From Arenicola marina (Eukaryota; Annelida; Polychaeta; Arenicolidae): DNA of 64,000 nt. The first letter of the stretch is position 1; each line of letters opens with the position of its first letter. The stretch covers positions 2,418,001-2,482,000 of the forward strand of contig OZ025249.1 in assembly GCA_964019135.1 (NCBI GenBank), written 5' to 3'. Below the pieces are notes generated by a model that had not been told where the DNA came from, ran no database searches, and saw only the letters and a program-made list of their open reading frames with translations. Made by a program: the position numbers and the translations under genes. Shown here piece by piece: positions 36,601 to 50,300 of this stretch.

Positions 36601-39000
36601 TTTAACCAGAGTAGTCACATTTCCAGGTTCTACCTTTCTACCAACGGCTTTGTTTAACCAGAGTAGTAACATCTCCAGGTTCTACCTTTCTCCCTTTGTC
36701 TTTGTTTAACCAGAGTAGTCACATCGCCAGGTTCTACCTTTCTCCCTTTGTCTTTGTTTAACCAGAGTGGTCACATCTCCAGGTTCTACCTTTCTACCAA
36801 TGTCTTTGTTTAACCAGAGTAGTAACATCTCCATGTTCTACCTTTCTACCAACGTTTTTGTTTGACCAGAGTAGTAACATCTCCAGGTTCTACCTGTCTA
36901 CCAACGTCTTTGTTTAACCAGAGTAGTAACATCTCCAGGTTCTACCTTTCTCCCTTTGTCTTTGTTTAACCAGAGTAGTAACATCTCCAGGTTCAACCTT
37001 TCTACCAACGTCTTTGTTTAACCAGAGTAGTAACATCTCCAGGTTCTACCTTTCTCCCTTTGCCTTTGTTTAACCAGAGTAGTAACATCTCCAGGTTCAA
37101 CCTTTCTACCAACGTCTTTGTTTAACCAGAGTAGTAACATCTCCAGGTTCTACCTTTCTACCAACGTCTTTGTTTAACCAGAGTAGTAACATCTCCAGGT
37201 TCTACCTTTCTCCCTTTGTCTTTGTTTAACCAGAGTAGTAACATCTCCAGGTTCTACCTTTCTACCAACGTCTTTGTTTAACCAGAGTAGTAACATCTCC
37301 AGGTTCTACCTTTCTCCCTTTGCCTTTGTTTAACCAGAGTAGTAACATATCCAGGTTCTACCTTTCTACCAACGTCTTTGTTTAACCAGAGTAGTAACAT
37401 CTCCAGGTTCTACCTTTCTCCCTTTGTCTTTGTTTAACCAGAGTAGTCACATCTCCAGGTTCTACCTTTCTACCAACGTCTTTGTTTAACCAGAGTAGTA
37501 ACATCGCCAGGTTCTACCTTTCTCCCTTTGTCTTTGTTTAACCAGAGTAGTCACATTTCCAGGTTCTACCTTTCTACCAACGGCTTTGTTTAACCAGAGT
37601 AGTAACATCTCCAGGTTCTACCTTTCTCCCTTTGTCTTTGTTTAACCAGAGTAGTCACATCGCCAGGTTCTACCTTTCTCCCTTTGTCTTTGTTTAACCA
37701 GAGTGGTCACATCTCCAGGTTCTACCTTTGCACCAACGTCTTTGTTTAACCAGAGTAGTAACATCTCCAGGTTCTACCTTTCTACCAACGTCTTTGTTTA
37801 ACCAGAGTAGTGACATATCCAGGTTCTATCTTTCTACCAACGTCTTTGTTTAACCAGAGTAGTAACATCTCCAGGTTCTACCTTTCTCCCTTTGCCTTTG
37901 TTCAACCAGAGTAGTAACATCTCCAGGTTCTACCTTTCTCCCTTTGCCTTTGTTTAACCAGAGTAGTAACATTTCCAGGTTCTCCCTTTCTACCAACGTC
38001 TTTGTTTAACCAGAGTAGTAACATCTCCAGGTTCTACCTTTCTACCAACGTCTTTGTTTAACCAGAGTAGTAACATCTCCAGGTTCTACCTTTCTCCCTT
38101 TGCCTTTGTTTAACCAGAGTAGTAACATCTTCAGGTTCTACCTTTCTACCAACGTCTTTGTTTAACCAGAGTAGTAACATCTTAAGGTTCAACCTTTCTA
38201 CCAACGTCTTTGTTTAACCAGAGTAGTCACATCTCCAGGTTCTACCTTTCTACCAACGTCTTTGTTTAGCCAGAGTAGTAAAATCTCTAGGTTCTACCTT
38301 TCTACCAACGTCTTTGTTTAACCAGAGTAGCAACATCTTCCGGGACCACCTTTCTACCAACGTCTTTGTTTAACCGGAGTAGCAACATCTTCAGGTTCTA
38401 CTTTTCTACCAGCGTCTTTGTTTAACCAGAGTAGTAACATCTGTAGGTTCTACTTTTCTACCAACGTCTTTGTTTAACCAGAGTAGTAGCATCTTCAGTT
38501 TCTACCTTTCTACCAACGTCTTTGTTTAACCTGAGTAGTAACATCTCCAGGTTCTACCGTTCCCACTTTGTCTTTGTTTAACCAGAGCAGGAACATCTCC
38601 AGGTTCAACCTTTCTACCAACCCCTTTGTTGAACCAGAGTAGTCACATCTCCAGGTTCTACCTTTCTACCAACGTCTTTGTTTAGCCAGAGTAGTAACAT
38701 CTCCAGGTTCTACCTTTCTACCAACGTCTTTGTTTAACCAGAGTAGCAACATCTTCAGGTTCTACTTTTCTACCAGCGTCTTTGTTTAACCAGAGTAGTA
38801 ACATCTCCAGGTTCTACCTTTCTACCAATGTCTTTGTTTAACCAGAGTAGTAACATCTCCATGTTCAACCTTTCTACCAACGTTTTTGTTTGACCAGAGT
38901 AGTAACATCTCCAGGTTCTACCTGTCTACCAACGTCTTTGTTTAACCAGAGTAGTAACATCTCCAGGGTCTACCTTTCTCTCTTTGTCTTTGTTTAACCA
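30680..39000. repeat. Higher-order repeat copy 1 (~8321 bp, 160 units of 52 bp + 1)
   Basis: This is the first of three successive ~8.3-kb blocks. Rare variants anchor the alignment: the 243-bp stretch 31490-31732 recurs at 39811 and 48132, exactly 8321 bp apart each time, and CGGGACCACC at 38341 recurs at 46662. Left of about 30680 the pattern of variants stops matching. Borders are approximate to one unit. Confidence 0.88.
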
Positions 39001-42000
39001 GAGTAGTAACATCTCCAGGTTCTACCTTTCTCCCTTTGCCTTTGTTTAACCAGAGTAGTAACATCTCCAGGTTCTACCTTTCTACCAACGTCTTTGTTTA
39101 ACCAGAGTAGTAACATCTCCAGGTTCTACCTTTCTACCAACGTCTTTGTTTAACCAGAGTAGTCACATCTCCAGGTTCTACCTTTCTCCCTTTGCCTTTG
39201 TTTAACCAGAGTAGTAACATCTCCAGGTTCTACCTTTCTCCCTTTGCCTTTGTTTAACCAGAGTAGTAACATCTCCAGGTTCTACCTTTCTCCCTTTGCC
39301 TTTGTTTAACCAGAGTAGTAACATCTCCAGGTTCTACCTTTCTACCAACGTCTTTGTTTAACCAGAGTAGTAACATCTCCAGGTTCTACCTTTCTACCAA
39401 CGTCTTTGTTTAACCAGAGTAGTCACATCTCCAGGTTCTACCTTTCTCCCTTTGCCTTTGTTTAACCAGAGTAGTAACATCTCCAGGTTCTACCTTTCTC
39501 CCCTTGTCTTTGTTTAACCAGAGTAGTAACATCTCCAGGTTCTACCTTTCTACCAACGTCTTTGTTTAACCAGAGTAGTAACATCTCCAAGTTCTACCTT
39601 TCTCCCTTTGCCTTTGTTTAACCAGAGTAGTAACATCTCCAGGTTCTACCTTTCTACCAACGTCCCTTGTTTAACCAGATTAGTAACATCTTCAGGTTCA
39701 ACCTTTCTACCAACGTGTTTGTTAAACCAGAGTAGTCACATCTCCAGGTTCTACCTTTCTACCAACGTCTTTGTTTAACCAGAGTAGTCACATCTCCAGG
39801 TTCTACCTTTCTACCAACGTCTTTGTTTAACCAGAGTAGTAACATCTCCAGGTTCTACCTTTCTACCAACGTCTTTGTTTAACCAGAGTAGTAACATCTC
39901 CAGGTTCAACCTTTCTACCAACGTCTTTGTTGAACCAGAGTAGTAACATCTCCAGGTTCTACCTTTCTCCCTTTGCCTTTGTTTAACCAGAGTAGTAACA
40001 TCTCCAGGTTCTACCTTTCTACCAACGTCTTTGTTTAACCAGAGTAGTAACATCTACAGGTTCAACCTTTCTACCAACGTCTTTGTTTAACCAGAGTAGT
40101 AATATCTCCAGGTTCTACCTTTCTACCAACGTCTTTGTTTAACCAGAGTAGTCACATCTCCAGGTTCTACCTTTCTACAAACGTCTTTGTTTAACCAGAG
40201 CAGTAACATCTCCAGGTTCAACCTTTCTACCAACGTCTTTGTTTAACCAGAGTAGTCACATCTCCTGGTTCTCCCTTTCTACCAACGTCTTTGTTTAACC
40301 AGAGTAGTAACATCTCCAGGTTCTACCTTTCTACCAACGTCTTTGTTTAACCAGAGTAGTCACATCTCCAGGTTCTACCTTTCTCCCTTTGCCTTTGTTT
40401 AACCAGAGTAGTAACATCTCCAGGTTCTACCTTTCTACCAACGTCTTTGTTTAACCAGAGTAGTAACATCTCCAGGTTCTACCTTTCTCCCTTTGTCTTT
40501 GTTTAACCAGAGTAGTCACATCTCCAGGTTCTACCTTTCCACCAACGTCTTTGTTTAACCAGAGTAGTAACATCTCCAGGTTCTACCTTTCTCCCTTTGT
40601 CTTTGTTTAACCAGAGTAGTCACATCTCCAGGTTCTACCTTTCCACCAACGTCTTTGTTTAACCAGAGTAGTAACATCTCCAGGTTCTACCTTTCTCCCT
40701 TTGTCTTTGTGTAACCAGAGAAGTAACATCTCCTGGTACTACCTTTCTCCCTTTGTCTTTGTTTAACCAGAGTAGTCACATCGCCAGGTTCTACCTTTCT
40801 CCCTTTGTCTTTGTTTAACCAGAGTAGTCACATCTCCAGCTTCTACCTTTGCACCAACGTCTTTGTTTAACCAGAGTAGTAACATCTCCAGGTTCTACCT
40901 TTCTACCAACGTCTTTGTTTAACCAGAGTAGTAACATCTCCAGGTTCTACCTTTCTACCAACGTCTTTGTTTAACCAGAGTAGTAACATCTCCAGGTTCT
41001 ACCTTTCTCCCTTTGTCTTTGTTTAACCAGAGTAGTCACATCGCCAGGTTCAACCTTTCTCCCTTTGTCTTTGTTTAACCAGAGTAGTCACATCTCCAGG
41101 TTCTACCTTTGCACCAACGTCTTTGTTTAACAAGAGTAGTAACATCTCCAGGTTCTACCTTTGCACCAACGCCTTTGTTTAACCAGAGTAGTAACATCTC
41201 CAGGTTCTACCTTTCTCCCTTTGCCTTTGTTTAACCAGAGTAGTAACATCTCCAGGTTCTACCTTTCTACCAACGTCTTTGTTTAACCAGAGTAGTAACA
41301 TCTCCAGGTTCTACCTTTCTACCAACGTCTTTGTTTAACCAGAGTAGTCACATCTCCAGGTTCTACCTTCCTCCCTTTGCCTTTGTTTAACCAGAGTAGT
41401 AACATCTCCAGGTTCTACCTTTCTCCCTTTGCCTTTGTTTAACCAGAGTAGTAACATCTCCAGGTTCTACCTTTCTACTAACGTCTTTGTTTAACCAGAG
41501 TAGTAACATCTCCAAGTTCTACCTTTCTCCCTTTGCCTTTGTTTAACCAGATTAGTAACATCTTCAGGTTCAACCTTTCTACCAACGTCTTTGTTTAACC
41601 AGAGTAGTCACATCTCCAGGTTCTACCTTTCTACCAACGTCTTTGTTTAACCAGAGTAGTCACATCTCCAGGTTCTACCTTTCTACCAACGTCTTTGTTT
41701 AACCAGAGTAGTAACATCTCCAGGTTCTACCTTTCTACCAACGTCTTTGTTTAACCAGAGTAGTAACATCTCCAGGTTCAACCTTTCTACCAACGTCTTT
41801 GTTTAACCAGAGTAGTAACATCTCCAGGTTCTACCTTTCTCCCTTTGCCTTTGTTTAACCAGAGTAGTCACATCTCCAGGTTCTACCTTTCTACCAACGT
41901 CTTTGTTTAACCAGAGTAGTAACATCTACAGGTTCAACCTTTCTACCAACGTCTTTGTTTAACCAGAGTAGTAACATCTCCAGGTTCTACCTTTCTACCA

Positions 42001-45000
42001 ACGTCTTTGTTTAACCAGAGTAGTCACATCTCCAGGTTCTACCTTTCTACCAACGTCTTTGTTTAGCCAGAGTAGTAACATCTCCAGGTTCAACCATTCT
42101 ACCAACGTCTTTGTTTAACCAGAGTAGTAACATCTCCAGGTTCTACCTTTCTACCAACGTCTTTGTTTAACCAGCGTAGTAACATCTCCAGGTTCTACCT
42201 TTCTACCAACGTCTTTGTTTAACCAGAGTAGTCACATCTCCAGGTTCTACCTTTCTCCCTTTGCCTCTGTTTAACCAGAGTAGTAACATCTCCAGGTTCT
42301 ACCTTTCTACCAACGTCTTTGTTTAACCAGAGTAGTAACATCTCCAGGTTCTACCTTTCTCCCTTTGTCTTTGTTTAACCAGAGTAGTCACATCTCCAGG
42401 TTCTACCTTTCCACCAACGTTTTTGTTTAACCAGAGCAGTAACATCTCCAGATTCTACCTTTCTCCCTTTGTCTTTGTTTAACCAGAGTAGTCACATCTC
42501 CAGGTTCTACCTTTCTACCAACGTCTTTGTTTAACCAGAGCAGTAACATCTCCAGGTTCTACCTTTCTCCCTTTGTCTTTGTTTAACCAGAGTAGTCACA
42601 TCTCCAGGTTCTACCTTTCCACCAACGTCTTTGTTTAACCAGAGTAGTAACATCACCAGGTTCTACCTTTCTCCCTTTGTCTTTGTTTAACCAGAGTAGT
42701 AACATCTCCAGGTACTACCTTTCTCCCTTTGTCTTTGTTTAACCATAGTAGTCACATCGCCAGGTTCTACCTTTCTCCCTTTGTGTTTGTTTAACCAGAG
42801 TAGCCACATCTCCAGATTCTACCTTTGCACCAACGTCTTTGTTTAACCAGAGTAGTAACATCTCCAGGTTCTACCTTTCTACCAACGTCTTTGTTTAACC
42901 AGAGTAGTAACATCTCCAGGTTCTACCTTTCTCCCTTTGTCTTTGTTTAACCAGAGTAGTCACATCGCCAGGTTCTACCTTTCTCCCTTTGTCTTTGTTT
43001 AACCAGAGTAGTCACATCTCCAGGTTCTACCTTTGCACCAACGTCTTTGTTTAACAAGAGTAGTAACATCTCCAGGTTCTACCTTTGTACCAACGTCTTT
43101 GCTTAACCAGAGTGGTAACATCTCCAGGTTCTACCTTTCTACCAACGTCTTTGTTTAACCAGAGTAGTGACATATCCAGGTTCTATCTTTCTACCAACGT
43201 CTTTGTTTAACCAGAGTAGTAACATCTCCAGGTTCTACCTTTCTCCCTTTGCCTTTGTTTAACCAGAGTAGCAACATCTCCAGGTTCTACCTTTCTCCCT
43301 TTGCCTTTGTTTAACCAGAGTAGTAACATTTCCAGGTTCTACCTTTCTACCAACGTCTTTGTTTAACCAGAGTAGTAACATCTCCAGGTTCTACCTTTCT
43401 ACCAACGTCTTTGTTTAACCAGAGTAGTAACATCTCCAGGTTCTACCTTTCTCCCTTTGCCTTTGTTTAACCAGAGTAGTAACATCTTTAGGTTCTACCT
43501 TTCTACCAACGTCTTTCTTTAACCAGAGTAGTAACATCTTCAGGTTCAACCTTTCTACCAACGTCTTTGTTTAACCAGAGTAGTCACATCTCCAGGTTCT
43601 ACCTTTCTACCAACGTCTTTGTTTAACCAGAGTAGTCACATCTCCAGGTTCTACCTTTCTACCAACGTCTTTGTTTAACCAGAGTAGTCACATCTCTAGG
43701 TTCTACCTTTCTACCAACGTCTTTGTTTAACCAGAGTAGTAACATCTCCAGGTTCAACCTTTCTACCAACGTCATTGTTTAACCAGAGTAGTAACATCTC
43801 CAGGTTCTACCGTTCCCCCTTTGTCTTTGTTTAACCAGAGCAGGAACATCTCCAGGTTCAACCTTTCTACCAACGCCTTTGTTGAACCAGAGTAGTCACA
43901 TCCCCAGGTTCTACCTTTCTACCAACGTCTTTGTTTAGCCAGAGTAGTAACATCTCCAGGTTCTACCTTTCTACCAACGTCTTTGTTTAACCAGAGTAGC
44001 AACATCTTCAGATTCTACTTTTCTACCAGCGTCTTTGTTTAACCAGAGTAGTAACATCTCCAGGTTCTACCTTTCTACCAATGTCTTTGTTTAACCAGAG
44101 TAGTAACATCTCCATGTTCTACCTTTCTACCAACGTTTTTGTTTGACCAGAGTAGTAACATCTCCAGGTTCTACCTGTCTACCAACGTCTTTGTTTAACC
44201 AGAGTAGTAACATCTCCAGGTTCTACCTTTCACCCTTTGCCTTTGTTTAACCAGAGTAGTAACATCTCCAGGTTCAACCTTTCTACCAACGTCTTTGTTT
44301 AACCAGAGTAGTAACATCTCCAGGTTCTACCTTTCTACCAACGTCTTTGTTTAACCAGAGTAGTAACATCTCCAGGTTCTACCTTTCTCCCTTTGTCTTT
44401 GTTTAACCAGAGTAGTGACATCTCCAGGTTCTACCTTTCTCCCTTTGTCTTTGTTTAACCAGAGTAGTAACATCTCCAGGTTCTACCTTTCTACCAACGT
44501 CTTTGTTTAACCAGAGTAGTAACATCTCCAGGTTCTACCTTTCTCCCTTTGTCTTTGTTTAACCAGAGTAGTAACATATCCAGGTTCTACCTTTCTGCCA
44601 ACGTCTTTGTTTAACCAGAGTAGTCACATCTCCAGGTTCTACCTTTCTCCCTTTGCCTTTGTTTAACCAGAGTAGTAACATCTCCAGGTTCTACCTTTCT
44701 ACCAACGTCTTTGTTTAACCAGAGTAGTAACATCTCCAGGTTCTACCTTTCTACCAACGTCTTTGTTTAACCAGAGTAGTAACATCTCCAGGTTCTACCT
44801 TTCTCCTTTTGTCTTTGTTTAACCAGAGTAGTCACATCTCCAGGTTCTACCTTTCCACCAACGTCTTTGTTTAACCAGAGTAGTAACATCTCCAGGTTCT
44901 ACCTTTCTCCCTTTGTCTTTGTTTAACCAGAGTAGTCACATTTCCAGGTTCTACCTTTCTACCAACGGCTTTGTTTAACCAGAGTAGTAACATCTCCAGG

Positions 45001-47321
45001 TTCTACCTTTCTCCCTTTGTCTTTGTTTAACCAGAGTAGTCACATCGCCAGGTTCTACCTTTCTCCCTTTGTCTTTGTTTAACCAGAGTGGTCACATCTC
45101 CAGGTTCTACCTTTCTACCAATGTCTTTGTTTAACCAGAGTAGTAACATCTCCATGTTCTACCTTTCTACCAACGTTTTTGTTTGACCAGAGTAGTAACA
45201 TCTCCAGGTTCTACCTGTCTACCAACGTCTTTGTTTAACCAGAGTAGTAACATATCCAGGTTCTACCTTTCTACCAACGTCTTTGTTTAACCAGAGTAGT
45301 AACATCTCCAGGTTCAACCTTTCTACCAACGTCTTTGTTTAACCAGAGTAGTAACATCTCCAGGTTCTACCTTTCTCCCTTTGCCTTTGTTTAACCAGAG
45401 TAGTAACATCTCCAGGTTCAACCTTTCTACCAACGTCTTTGTTTAACCAGAGTAGTAACATCTCCAGGTTCTACCTTTCTACCAACGTCTTTGTTTAACC
45501 AGAGTAGTAACATCTCCAGGTTCTACCTTTCTCCCTTTGTCTTTGTTTAACCAGAGTAGTAACATCTCCAGGTTCTACCTTTCTACCAACGTCTTTGTTT
45601 AACCAGAGTAGTAACATCTCCAGGTTCTACCTTTCTCCCTTTGTCTTTGTTTAACCAGAGTAGTAACATATCCAGGTTCTACCTTTCTACCAACGTCTTT
45701 GTTTAACCAGAGTAGTAACATCTCCAGGTTCTACCTTTCTCCCTTTGTCTTTGTTTAACCAGAGTAGTCACATCTCCAGGTTCTACCTTTCCACCAACGT
45801 CTTTGTTTAACCAGAGTAGTAACATCTCCAGGTTCTACCTTTCTCCCTTTGTCTTTGTTTAACCAGAGTAGTCACATTTCCAGGTTCTACCTTTCTACCA
45901 ACGGCTTTGTTTAACCAGAGTAGTAACATCTCCAGGTTCTACCTTTCTCCCTTTGTCTTTGTTTAACCAGAGTAGTCACATCGCCAGGTTCTACCTTTCT
46001 CCCTTTGTCTTTGTTTAACCAGAGTGGTCACATCTCCAGGTTCTACCTTTGCACCAACGTCTTTGTTTAACCAGAGTAGTAACATCTCCAGGTTCTACCT
46101 TTCTACCAACGTCTTTGTTTAACCAGAGTAGTGACATATCCAGGTTCTATCTTTCTACCAACGTCTTTGTTTAACCAGAGTAGTAACATCTCCAGGTTCT
46201 ACCTTTCTCCCTTTGCCTTTGTTCAACCAGAGTAGTAACATCTCCAGGTTCTACCTTTCTCCCTTTGCCTTTGTTTAACCAGAGTAGTAACATTTCCAGG
46301 TTCTCCCTTTCTACCAACGTCTTTGTTTAACCAGAGTAGTAACATCTCCAGGTTCTACCTTTCTACCAACGTCTTTGTTTAACCAGAGTAGTAACATCTC
46401 CAGGTTCTACCTTTCTCCCTTTGCCTTTGTTTAACCAGAGTAGTAACATCTTCAGGTTCTACCTTTCTACCAACGTCTTTGTTTAACCAGAGTAGTAACA
46501 TCTTAAGGTTCAACCTTTCTACCAACGTCTTTGTTTAACCAGAGTAGTCACATCTCCAGGTTCTACCTTTCTACCAACGTCTTTGTTTAGCCAGAGTAGT
46601 AAAATCTCTAGGTTCTACCTTTCTACCAACGTCTTTGTTTAACCAGAGTAGCAACATCTTCCGGGACCACCTTTCTACCAACGTCTTTGTTTAACCAGAG
46701 TAGCAACATCTTCAGGTTCTACTTTTCTACCAGCGTCTTTGTTTAACCAGAGTAGTAACATCTGTAGGTTCTACTTTTCTACCAACGTCTTTGTTTAACC
46801 AGAGTAGTAGCATCTTCAGTTTCTACCTTTCTACCAACGTCTTTGTTTAACCTGAGTAGTAACATCTCCAGGTTCTACCGTTCCCACTTTGTCTTTGTTT
46901 AACCAGAGCAGGAACATCTCCAGGTTCAACCTTTCTACCAACGCCTTTGTTGAACCAGAGTAGTCACATCTCTAGGTTCTACCTTTCTACCAACGTCTTT
47001 GTTTAGCCAGAGTAGTAACATCTCCAGGTTCTACCTTTCTACCAACGTCTTTGTTTAACCAGAGTAGCAACATCTTCAGGTTCTACTTTTCTACCAGCGT
47101 CTTTGTTTAACCAGAGTAGTAACATCTCCAGGTTCTACCTTTCTACCAATGTCTTTGTTTAACCAGAGTAGTAACATCTCCATGTTCAACCTTTCTACCA
47201 ACGTTTTTGTTTGACCAGAGTAGTAACATCTCCAGGTTCTACCTGTCTACCAACGTCTTTGTTTAACCAGAGTAGTAACATCTCCAGGGTCTACCTTTCT
47301 CTCTTTGTCTTTGTTTAACCA
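39001..47321. repeat. Higher-order repeat copy 2 (~8321 bp)
   Basis: Aligned to copy 1 by 39811-40053 and 46662. It differs from copy 1 only by scattered substitutions, for example CCTGGTACTACC near 40733 against CCAGGTACTACC near 32411, and TTTAACC near 41490 against TTTAATC near 33170. A few unit-level swaps occur, for example around 45250. Confidence 0.88.
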
Positions 47322-50300
47322 GAGTAGTAACATCTCCAGGTTCTACCTTTCTCCCTTTGCCTTTGTTTAACCAGAGTAGTAACATCTCCAGGTTCTACCT
47401 TTCTACCAACGTCTTTGTTTAACCAGAGTAGTAACATCTCCAGGTTCTACCTTTCTACCAACGTCTTTGTTTAACCAGAGTAGTCACATCTCCAGGTTCT
47501 ACCTTTCTCCCTTTGCCTTTGTTTAACCAGAGTAGTAACATCTCCAGGTTCTACCTTTCTCCCTTTGCCTTTGTTTAACCAGAGTAGTAACATCTCCAGG
47601 TTCTACCTTTCTCCCTTTGCCTTTGTTTAACCAGAGTAGTAACATCTCCAGGTTCTACCTTTCTACCAACGTCTTTGTTTAACCAGAGTAGTAACATCTC
47701 CAGGTTCTACCTTTCTACCAACGTCTTTGTTTAACCAGAGTAGTCACATCTCCAGGTTCTACCTTTCTCCCTTTGCCTTTGTTTAACCAGAGTAGTAACA
47801 TCTCCAGGTTCTACCTTTCTCCCCTTGTCTTTGTTTAACCAGAGTAGTAACATCTCCAGGTTCTACCTTTCTACCAACGTCTTTGTTTAACCAGAGTAGT
47901 AACATCTCCAAGTTCTACCTTTCTCCCTTTGCCTTTGTTTAACCAGAGTAGTAACATCTCCAGGTTCTACCTTTCTACCAACGTCCCTTGTTTAACCAGA
48001 TTAGTAACATCTTCAGGTTCAACCTTTCTACCAACGTCTTTGTTTAACCAGAGTAGTCACATCTCCAGGTTCTACCTTTCTACCAACGTCTTTGTTTAAC
48101 CAGAGTAGTCACATCTCCAGGTTCTACCTTTCTACCAACGTCTTTGTTTAACCAGAGTAGTAACATCTCCAGGTTCTACCTTTCTACCAACGTCTTTGTT
48201 TAACCAGAGTAGTAACATCTCCAGGTTCAACCTTTCTACCAACGTCTTTGTTGAACCAGAGTAGTAACATCTCCAGGTTCTACCTTTCTCCCTTTGCCTT
48301 TGTTTAACCAGAGTAGTAACATCTCCAGGTTCTACCTTTCTACCAACGTCTTTGTTTAACCAGAGTAGTAACATCTACAGGTTCAACCTTTCTACCAACG
48401 TCTTTGTTTAACCAGAGTAGTAATATCTCCAGGTTCTACCTTTCTACCAACGTCTTTGTTTAACCAGAGTAGTCACATCTCCAGGTTCTACCTTTCTACA
48501 AACGTCTTTGTTTAACCAGAGCAGTAACATCTCCAGGTTCAACCTTTCTACCAACGTCTTTGTTTAACCAGAGTAGTCACATCTCCTGGTTCTCCCTTTC
48601 TACCAACGTCTTTGTTTAACCAGAGTAGTAACATCTCCAGGTTCTACCTTTCTACCAACGTCTTTGTTTAACCAGAGTAGTCACATCTCCAGGTTCTACA
48701 TTTCTCCCTTTGCCTTTGTTTAACCAGAGTAGTAACATCTCCAGGTTCTACCTTTCTACCAACGTCTTTGTTTAACCAGAGTAGTAACATCTCCAGGTTC
48801 TACCTTTCTCCCTTTGTCTTTGTTTAACCAGAGTAGTCACATCTCCAGGTTCTACCTTTCCACCAACGTCTTTGTTTAACCAGAGTAGTAACATCTCCAG
48901 GTTCTACCTTTCTCCCTTTGTCTTTGTTTAACCAGAGTAGTCACATCTCCAGGTTCTACCTTTCCACCAACGTCTTTGTTTAACCAGAGTAGTAACATCT
49001 CCAGGTTCTACCTTTCTCCCTTTGTCTTTGTGTAACCAGAGAAGTAACATCTCCTGGTACTACCTTTCTCCCTTTGTCTTTGTTTAACCAGAGTAGTCAC
49101 ATCGCCAGGTTCTACCTTTCTCCCTTTGTCTTTGTTTAACCAGAGTAGTCACATCTCCAGCTTCTACCTTTGCACCAACGTCTTTGTTTAACCAGAGTAG
49201 TAACATCTCCAGGTTCTACCTTTCTACCAACGTCTTTGTTTAACCAGAGTAGTAACATCTCCAGGTTCTACCTTTCTACCAACGTCTTTGTTTAACCAGA
49301 GTAGTAACATCTCCAGGTTCTACCTTTCTCCCTTTGTCTTTGTTTAACCAGAGTAGTCACATCGCCAGGTTCAACCTTTCTCCCCTTGTCTTTGTTTAAC
49401 CAGAGTAGTCACATCTCCAGGTTCTACCTTTGCACCAACGTCTTTGTTTAACAAGAGTAGTAACATCTCCAGGTTCTACCTTTGCACCAACGCCTTTGTT
49501 TAACCAGAGTAGTAACATCTCCAGGTTCTACCTTTCTCCCTTTGCCTTTGTTTAACCAGAGTAGTAACATCTCCAGGTTCTACCTTTCTACCAACGTCTT
49601 TGTTTAACCAGAGTAGTAACATCTCCAGGTTCTACCTTTCTACCAACGTCTTTGTTTAACCAGAGTAGTCACATCTCCAGGTTCTACCTTCCTCCCTTTG
49701 CCTTTGTTTAACCAGAGTAGTAACATCTCCAGGTTCTACCTTTCTCCCTTTGCCTTTGTTTAACCAGAGTAGTAACATCTCCAGGTTCTACCTTTCTACT
49801 AACGTCTTTGTTTAACCAGAGTAGTAACATCTCCAAGTTCTACCTTTCTCCCTTTGCCTTTGTTTAACCAGATTAGTAACATCTTCAGGTTCAACCTTTC
49901 TACCAACGTCTTTGTTTAACCAGAGTAGTCACATCTCCAGGTTCTACCTTTCTACCAACGTCTTTGTTTAACCAGAGTAGTCACATCTCCAGGTTCTACC
50001 TTTCTACCAACGTCTTTGTTTAACCAGAGTAGTAACATCTCCAGGTTCTACCTTTCTACCAACGTCTTTGTTTAACCAGAGTAGTAACATCTCCAGGTTC
50101 AACCTTTCTACCAACGTCTTTGTTTAACCAGAGTAGTAACATCTCCAGGTTCTACCTTTCTCCCTTTGCCTTTGTTTAACCAGAGTAGTCACATCTCCAG
50201 GTTCTACCTTTCTACCAACGTCTTTGTTTAACCAGAGTAGTAACATCTACAGGTTCAACCTTTCTACCAACGTCTTTGTTTAACCAGAGTAGTAACATCT

